NCBI GenBank assembly: GCA_037951105.1
Contig: JBAMJV010002038.1
Span: forward strand, 62,001 to 126,000
Direction of reading: 5' to 3'
DNA length: 64,000 nucleotides
Source: Echinarachnius parma
Taxonomy: Eukaryota > Echinodermata > Echinoidea > Clypeasteroida > Echinarachniidae
The translations under genes and the position numbers were made by a program. The notes under the pieces are model-generated. The model made no database searches and was not told the origin of the DNA. It saw only the letters and a program-made list of their open reading frames with translations. The first letter of the stretch is position 1. Each line of letters begins with the position of its first letter. Positions 58,285-64,000 of this stretch are shown here, one piece after another.

Positions 58285-58520
58285 ATTGGTTGCATGTTTC
58301 ATGATTATGATTGCTCTAATTAAATAAATGGGTGCCAATAAATGAATTTGCATGTTACAATTGTGTAATTTAATGACTGAATTCGTCTCCAAACACGATA
58401 CCCGGGAATTTGGAGGCCCCTAAAACTAATTTGATCGAGAAAAGTAAGAAATTGGCCGGGAAAACCTATATTAAACTTAAATTAAACAAACGTGATAAAA
58501 TTATCATAGTCCAAGGAGTA
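58285..58520. repeat. Solo end of the giant palindrome's right arm
   Basis: AATTTGGAGGCCCCTAAAAC, ATTTGATCGAGAAAAG, TGGCCGGGAAAACCTATA and CGTGATAAAATTATCATAGT occur in the same order as in 16265-16501. In locus B the sequence runs directly into the block paralogous to 23158. Confidence 0.8.
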
Positions 58521-58841
58521 AACACAGCATTGCTGCAGCTTAATTAATCTTTTACAATCGCCATGTTTGATTTCCGACCATTTTATAGTACTATGGCTCT
58601 TGTTGATTTGATAAGAGTCGAACATTAGTTTAAAATAGTGCATGCGTCACGCATCATATTACTAAATACGTTGCAAACATTATGGATATATGGTACACCG
58701 TTTGAAGTACATGATGTCGCTTCCTTAATGTGGAAATAGATAATGAATTAACTCATTACATGTTTATACTTATACAATGTTTATTTCAACAATATTGTAT
58801 GATGCCAATAAGACGGCAAGTGTTAAAAGCTACGAACTTAC

Positions 58842-58961
58842 CTTCACAGAGAGCTTGGGCTATTGACAAAGTACAACCAAAGTTACTCAGCAAAGATGAT
58901 GCAACGTTAAAAGATACACAGTTTGTACTGGTATCGGTGCCTGGAGCAGAGCTCCACCAGC
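58842..58961 (-). CDS. C-type lectin-like domain, second exon (locus B)
   Basis: A 120-bp exon with acceptor TTCTATTCACACAG and donor CTCTGTGAAG|GTAAGT, phase 1 on both sides. It encodes WWSSAPGTDTSTNCVSF through FGCTLSIAQALCE, the C-terminal CTLD strands with the conserved cysteines. No EPN/QPD or WND calcium-site motif, so ligand type is unknown. Joins the 59654-59920 exon through GG|C at the codon after LSN, giving DGTQLSNGWW, a normal CTLD core. Neighbouring introns match locus A. Confidence 0.85.
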
Positions 58962-59653
58962 CTGTGTGAATAGAAACACATAACAAAATATGTGACAGCC
59001 ATTATCTTTATACTGCCATGCATTGCATTATGCAATATGCATTGAACTACACATACAATCAAATCAACAATTTGTATAATTCTATATTACTCCATTAGTA
59101 TCTGCTACGGAGGGTAAAATAGGCCACAACCGAATTTCAGAAAAATGCTCAAAATAGTGGTGATACCAGCCGCGGACAATAATTATTTTCCAAGTGTGTG
59201 ATTTTTGTTTCTAGTTCGTATATTATGCCTGATAACTATTGCGATCTTATTACCATGATTAACGCAAGCAATACTTGAATAGTAGGTATCACTAGATCAT
59301 TGAACAAAAATCGAACATCAGAACTTTCTCTCAGGGTTCTTTCATGATTCGGAAATGAAACATTTCTTTGTTTTCTTCTAAATTTTGATTGATTTAGTTT
59401 TTATCAAATGAAGGTTAACTTATAATTCCGTGTATTTTATTATATAAATATAAATATAATAGCTAATATTACGTAAGGAAAAAGTTACTTGTATACTATG
59501 TTCCTTTGGTATACTTTGTCAAATATTGATTGTAATTTATTTGTTGAATATGATTTGTATATTATTGTTGAAAAGGGAAACAAAACCTGAAACTTGAAAC
59601 TATTAGCTTGTTTTGTATGACATTCAATGTTGACTGATTTGTATCATAATTAC

Positions 59654-59920
59654 CATTACTAAGCTGCGTCCCATCATTACAGGCAAATGTTCCTTCTACC
59701 AAGTCATCCGTACAGCCGACCATCACGTCATAAGCGTAATTACCGACATACGCTGCGCTACCGACAGCTACCCTCTCGGCCTCGTCATTGGGAACGAACA
59801 AATCTCCTCCAACCAATGCACACGATGTGACCGCATCAGCATACGTCACATAGGTAAAGGTCTGAAACTGGTAGCATCCTGATCCTATGCTCTCCCATCT
59901 ACCTGTAGGACACGCAGCGT
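59654..59920 (-). CDS. C-type lectin-like domain, first exon (locus B)
   Basis: A 267-bp (89-codon) exon, phase 1 at both ends: acceptor TTCTTCAAATATCAAG, donor AGTAATG|GTAATT. The product begins DAACPTGRWESIGSGCYQF, the usual CTLD opening (C..GW...GS.CY.F), continues with TYADAVTSCALVGGDLFVPN and DEAERVAVGSAAYVG, and ends VMVGCTDDLVEGTFACNDGT, the WIGL-like and dG cores. It follows the signal exon with a G|AC junction that restores Asp. Together with exon 58842-58961 it makes a complete CTLD of about 129 residues. Intact, unlike its paralogue at 42.6 kb. Confidence 0.88.
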
Positions 59921-60174
59921 CTTGATATTTGAAGAAAAAACAAACATGCAAACACCAACAAATAATTATTGACAAGCTGTTCCTTTTTTTTCTAGAATGA
60001 CGGGTGTTCCTCACCAGGGAATTAGGACCTAGTAATTTTCATTTCGTTTTTGTCCATATGTAAACCAATTTGAGCAAAGACATTCATAGACGTTTAAATA
60101 TTTTAAATGATTTTTGTTGAGCCAATTCCTCTCTAAAGAAAGACAAACTGATAACCATGAGTAATAATACTTAG

Positions 60175-60240
60175 AAACTTAATGCTTAGAAACCCTGAAG
60201 TAAGCGCTATATAAATGCTAGCTAGTATTATTATTGAATT
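60175..60240. repeat. Possible retroposon tail
   Basis: AAGCGCTATATAAATGC followed by TAGTATTATTATTG; similar to the phrase near 820-860. Confidence 0.3.
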
Positions 60241-60624
60241 TAAATTTGTGTTAAAAATTGAGTTTCAGTAACATGATTTACTTTCTGTGTGGAATTACAT
60301 GTATACCAAGTTCTTTGGGTTTTCGGTTACCATATCAGTTAATGCAGTAACATTTAGTACGACAGTGTTCGCAAATAATAAATGGGGAAAAGTTATCAAA
60401 TCTGGTGAAAGTCGAATGTGAAAGCTGTAAACATTACATAAGGCGGTAATCAAAATAATAGGAGCGCATGGTCAGAAACAAAGAAAATATCAAGCCTCAT
60501 GCTTCTTTATTTTGTTGGTAATATTTCCCCTTATGGTTTTTAGTACATTATTTGTATATAATTATTATTATTACTATGATCATTATTATTATTATTATTA
60601 TTTTCATTATCTTTATTTTTTGTT

Positions 60625-60717
60625 GGAGGGGGGGGGGGGGGGGAGGGTTTGGGTGTCCCCGTGGGCCCCCCCCCCCCCCCCCCCCCCCCCCCGTAGCTAC
60701 ACCACTGCTTCATTTAC
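60625..60717. repeat. Poly-G/poly-C hAT-like remnant
   Basis: A G run and a C run, then CCGTAGCTACACCACTG, whose inverse CAGTGGTGTAGCTACGG resembles the hAT-like terminus. The left end is not recognisable. Confidence 0.4.
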
Positions 60718-60892
60718 ACAGCTAATTGCCACGATTGGTGATACTAATTCCACAAACATATATTACTCTGAATCCTATCACATCGACACATATCATAATC
60801 ATCGTGACAGCAACATGGCACAACCTCCATTTTACTGGCCAAAAAAGAGAACTTAATGAATCATTTATGAAATTTACATTGTGTATACTCAC

Positions 60893-60998
60893 CACATGAT
60901 CGACACACTACAAGTACAAGAGCAATCAAGAAGAAGAGGTACCCCTCAGTAAGACGGAGACGGGTGTATGGTGTAGGGTGCTGCATCACCGAAGCCAT
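60893..60998 (-). CDS. Start exon with signal peptide (locus B)
   Basis: On the minus strand ATG lies in CCACCATGG, a full Kozak match. The 35 codons encode a 19-residue N-region with Arg13, Arg15 and Glu18 and then a hydrophobic stretch YLFFLIALVLVVC, ending at CATGTG|GTGAGT in phase 1. The next exon (59920) has a phase-1 acceptor and the join gives ...CRSC-D-AAC. The hydrophobic segment can be a cleaved signal peptide, or a type II anchor given the long N-region; the former fits a CTLD-mucin secreted protein. The first of three adjacent coding features supporting locus B as a real gene. The promoter lies beyond 61003 and shows no TATA box I would trust. Confidence 0.8.
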
Positions 60999-61002
60999 GG
61001 TG

Positions 61003-62175
61003 GTCGATAATCGACTAAAAAGAGAGAAACAAAACGAACGTTATGCATCTTTTAGATCACAGGAGCAACCAAGAGAGAGTGGTACCCGTGAAAAGAATCG
61101 GGAAAGCAGGGCCAAAACCGCCGTCTTAAACTGTTTAAAACAGTCGCCGCGCCAACACGATTATATCAAAATCGTGACAAGTTGCCGTTGCGAATTCATG
61201 TTGAGTCATTTTCACACCGTTGCAATTCGTTCTGACTCGTACCGCGTCGTTACACAAATCGTCGCTTTATGTTCTGGTTCATAATGTCGTGGCGATTTGA
61301 GGCGAACTGCAACGAATCAGTACGACTCAGAACGGTTTAGAAAGTCACAAAACGTGGCATATACGATGACTGGGCGGAAAACACAAAGTAGACGGAGAAT
61401 TTTCCTTCGAATCGAGTCAGGTCGTCCTGCAATCGTCTGTTCTCCCTCGCCAAACAAGATCCACATGTCCCAGTCACACATTCCCGTACAGTATTCCCGT
61501 TAGAGACATAGCTGTAACAATAGTTGGACTGCCTTCCCTTACGTGGTGGGGAAAATAAGAACTGCCACGTACTGCTATGGTTTAGACACGATATAGCCAC
61601 GATATAGCCACCGGATAGCCTCGTTGCATTGCATTCTACATACATTCCAACACCTTGCTCTATAACGGGAGGCCTTACAGGTGTATGTGACTGGGGCATA
61701 TTAGCGACGATGTGATACGACTCACAGCGAATAGCAACGATGAGCAACGATTGCGACCAAATCTTTGCGGCATGGCGACAGTTTTGAGCCGGTTTAAAAC
61801 TGTCGTCGTGCCTTTACGAGTCACGGCGTTCTTCGTAATTCGCAACGGTTTGTAGAACGAATTACAACGACTCGCAACGACCTAAGCGATTTTCTCCACG
61901 AATGCTAAATCGTTGCGATTCGACGTATAGAAATCGCCACAATGGGACCCCAACTTGTTTCTACAACGATTTTTCTACCGCGATGGTTAAAGACAAAAGA
62001 AGGACGAACTGACTCGTCGAGCAACGACGTAGAACGACTATTCGTTCTGAGTCGCCGTACAATTCTTCCAAATCCGTTGTTAAACCGTGTCTAAATCGAG
62101 TCGATTCATTCTAGTAAATCGTTGCGAGTCGTTGCGAGTCGCCGTGAAAACCGTGAGTATGGGACTGGGCCTTGA
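61003..62175. repeat. CGTTGC/AACGACTC-rich element region
   Basis: Repeated short motifs in both orientations (TCGTTGCGAGTCG, AACGACTCGCAACGAC, GAGTCGTACTGATTCG-like), and AAACTGTTTAAAACAGTCG at 61127 resembling GGTTTAAAACTGTCGTCG at 61793. Likely one or two GC-richer MITEs lying in the upstream region of locus B. The termini may be GGCCCAGTCCCATACTCAC (inverse, at ~62171) and a GGGCC near 61111, but this is not firm. Open frames inside are repeat shadows. Confidence 0.4.
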
Positions 62176-62179
62176 TCCT

Positions 62180-63062
62180 GCCGAAAGTTTCAACGTGGAA
62201 ACGTTATCAAGTTGTCAACTACATGTATAACGATCTTTATATATTCATCGACCGATTTTACCATGATTATCGCTCATGCGCCGCGAGTCGTGCATGCCCT
62301 TCGTACAAGAGTACGAAGCCCATATAGACGTAACATGAGTAAAATCACTACTATTGTCACCTTGAAGGGATAGTTCAAGGGATACAACAGTTAAAATATC
62401 CATATTATCCAATTGGAATAAATGTTGAGGACAAACTTGTTTTCATTAAATTCGTAAAAGTTGGTACCTAACAAATATTTAAATCGGATATATTTATGGA
62501 TATTTCAGCTGTTTCTATAACTTGAACGATCTTAAATAAATGTTATTTAAGAAAAGAAAAACAATATTTCTACACATTGTGAAAACGTACCAAAATGGTT
62601 AAAAGGACATTCCCTCTTTTGCAAGCCAAATTTCAAAAGTTGCGAGGTTATTGTATTATATGAAAGAAAATGTCATTTAATAGTATGCCTGAAAAAATTA
62701 GGGCTTGAAATCTCTTTTTTGTGCAGTTATAGACCTAAAACTAATAAACCGTCGTCCAATTGTAATTGTGCATTATACGTATATTCACCCAGTGAGGAAG
62801 TTCGTACACGGATTCCAATAAGTACCACAACGCTATGCGTGACCCCTACGTGACCCGCGCTAGCTACGTGACCCACGCACAAATAAGAATAGCATGACCG
62901 CACACTAGGCAAAATAACCAGACCTAGCTTAAACTGACTACATATGTAATTACATATTCTTCATTTTTGAGATTTTTTCCGTGACATACCTTTACAAATG
63001 TCGGCTTCACAATACCTTTACAAGAATAAGTACAATATAGTTGTAATATTATGCTAAATCAA
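62180..63062. other. Non-coding stretch
   Basis: No domain-bearing frame. TGACCC(C/G)TACGTGACCC(G/A)CGC occurs as a short direct repeat at 62836-62880; otherwise nothing recognisable. Confidence 0.35.
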
Positions 63063-63625
63063 TTAAAGGGATAGTTGAGTTTTGATAGAGAGGGCGCTAG
63101 ACTACTTATTTTTTTTGTGAGGTAATGAAAAACTGAGTGTAAAATTTGAAAGAGCATAATATTTAAATAATAAAATCCTCTTTGTTTGATCAAAATCGGT
63201 TCAGAGACGGCTGAAATATCCATAAATATAACAATTTGTAATAAAGCTGGGGCCCCAGGTTTATTAGAGAATTTTGAACCAGCCGTTACAAATTCAAAAA
63301 AATGCTTCCTCTTTTCAAAAAGTTACAAAATAGGTATTTAAATAGTTGTTGGTTATTTCTCTATCTAATCACTATTTCAACAAAACATCACATGCACAAT
63401 ATTTTATTCAAAATGGTTGAAACCGATGAGTGTTTAGAGAGCGCCCTCTTACGTTTTAACGGCACTTTTTGAATGATAACATGATCTTTACTACGTCATT
63501 TGTAATGTTGTGTTCCTTTCTAGTTATAACTATTAGTTTGTAATGTAATGATGCAGGTTTTGGTTACTAAAATTCAGTTTCACCAAAACTGTACTCTCCT
63601 TACCAGAACTCAACTATCCCTTTAA
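63063..63625. mobile_element. TTAAAGGGA type 2 element, best-preserved copy
   Basis: Left end TTAAAGGGATAGTTGAGTTT; right end in inverse TTAAAGGGATAGTTGAGTTC. It is 563 bp, non-coding, with TTAA at both outer edges. The ends define the family seen also at 47.6, 54.6 and 55.8-56.3 kb. Confidence 0.8.
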
Positions 63626-64000
63626 ACTCTTTTATTGACCGATATAGTCTGATGGAAGAACGCATTCGTTGTTCATTCGTAGAATCCAAATTATAGGGCT
63701 GTTCGATCTGGATTTTGCAGTGTGTGTTACATTCATCCCCATCAGTCAACTGGAAACTGTTCAGACGTTTTGTAAATGAGGGACTGTCCCTTTAAAAAGA
63801 AACTTGAGGGGTCTGGAGGCTGGCCTCTTGTGTTAATGGCTGCTTTAAACAAATGAAAACAGCCCTGTAACTGAGCCGTTTATGAATTGTAACTGTAAGT
63901 GTTGAATGGTAACTAACAAGTTTTAGTTACTAAAATTATATTTGACCTGAAGTGTACTATTTCTTTAAAATGTTGAATATGTTAAATACGGGTATCGGGA
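63626..64000. other. Window edge, no feature seen
   Basis: AT-rich; the last ~100 bases contain GTTTTAGTTACTAAAAT and CTATTTCTTTAAAATG, faint echoes of the type 2 element. Nothing else. Confidence 0.3.

Noticed and set aside
57954..58295. 113-codon minus-strand frame as a linker exon
   Set aside because: It is out of frame with the Thr/Pro repeat; the correct frame gives TTPVPTTPATT and ends at 58046.
61337..61747. 136-codon minus-strand frame upstream of locus B
   Set aside because: Lies in a repeat-rich block with mirrored motifs; no signal peptide, domain or splice context.

Overview
The window looks like AT-rich metazoan nuclear DNA, probably from a marine invertebrate; I cannot place the phylum. 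Reasons: GT-AG exons of C-type-lectin, Thr/Pro-linker and PAN/apple type separated by long introns, a CR1/Jockey-group non-LTR retrotransposon, a DUF3504 (Crypton-like) fragment, a gypsy-like gag relic, and very many hAT-, Harbinger- and mariner-like non-autonomous elements. There is no operon-like packing. Most long open frames that overlap poly-G/poly-C tracts or simple repeats are not genes.

Host genes (all minus strand). Locus B (56.9-61.0 kb) has a start exon with a Kozak context and hydrophobic signal segment, two exons making a C-type lectin-like domain (CTLD), and a Thr/Pro-rich linker exon. Every junction is phase 1. Locus A is a scattered paralogous set: a frameshifted CTLD exon (42.6 kb), an intact second CTLD exon (23.5 kb) and a terminal exon with Thr/Pro linker plus six-cysteine PAN domain (6.2-6.5 kb). 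The CTLD intron is 0.7 kb in B but about 19 kb in A; nearly all the difference is mobile DNA. A and B could be two genes, or tandem domain exons of one large gene.

Mobile DNA, left to right. 0.4-5.6 kb: small TIR elements and the TTAAAGGGA family. 7.1-10.1 kb: hairpins, a DUF3504 fragment and a 1.4-kb foldback. 10.1-16.5 kb: a giant inverted repeat with arms of about 3 kb, mirrored AT-rich iterons and tandem hAT-like elements, centred on a 338-bp perfect-type palindrome. 16.5-23.15 kb: a hAT-like element with an 8-bp target duplication that carries an EN-RT retrotransposon with an intact 1029-codon frame. 23.84-25.37 kb: a 1.5-kb foldback with a nested 102-bp hAT-like element. 25.8-31.6 kb: foldbacks nested in foldbacks. 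31.9-32.8 kb: GC-rich elements. 33.4-41.4 kb: a gag-like gene split by a 6.5-kb foldback made of 125- and 130-bp satellites. 43-64 kb: mariner-like, hAT-like and TTAAAGGGA elements around locus B, plus a tRNA-like sequence at 49.7 kb.

Because A and B are paralogous, B supplies empty sites for several insertions in A. Insertion boundaries and target duplications could therefore be read directly rather than guessed.
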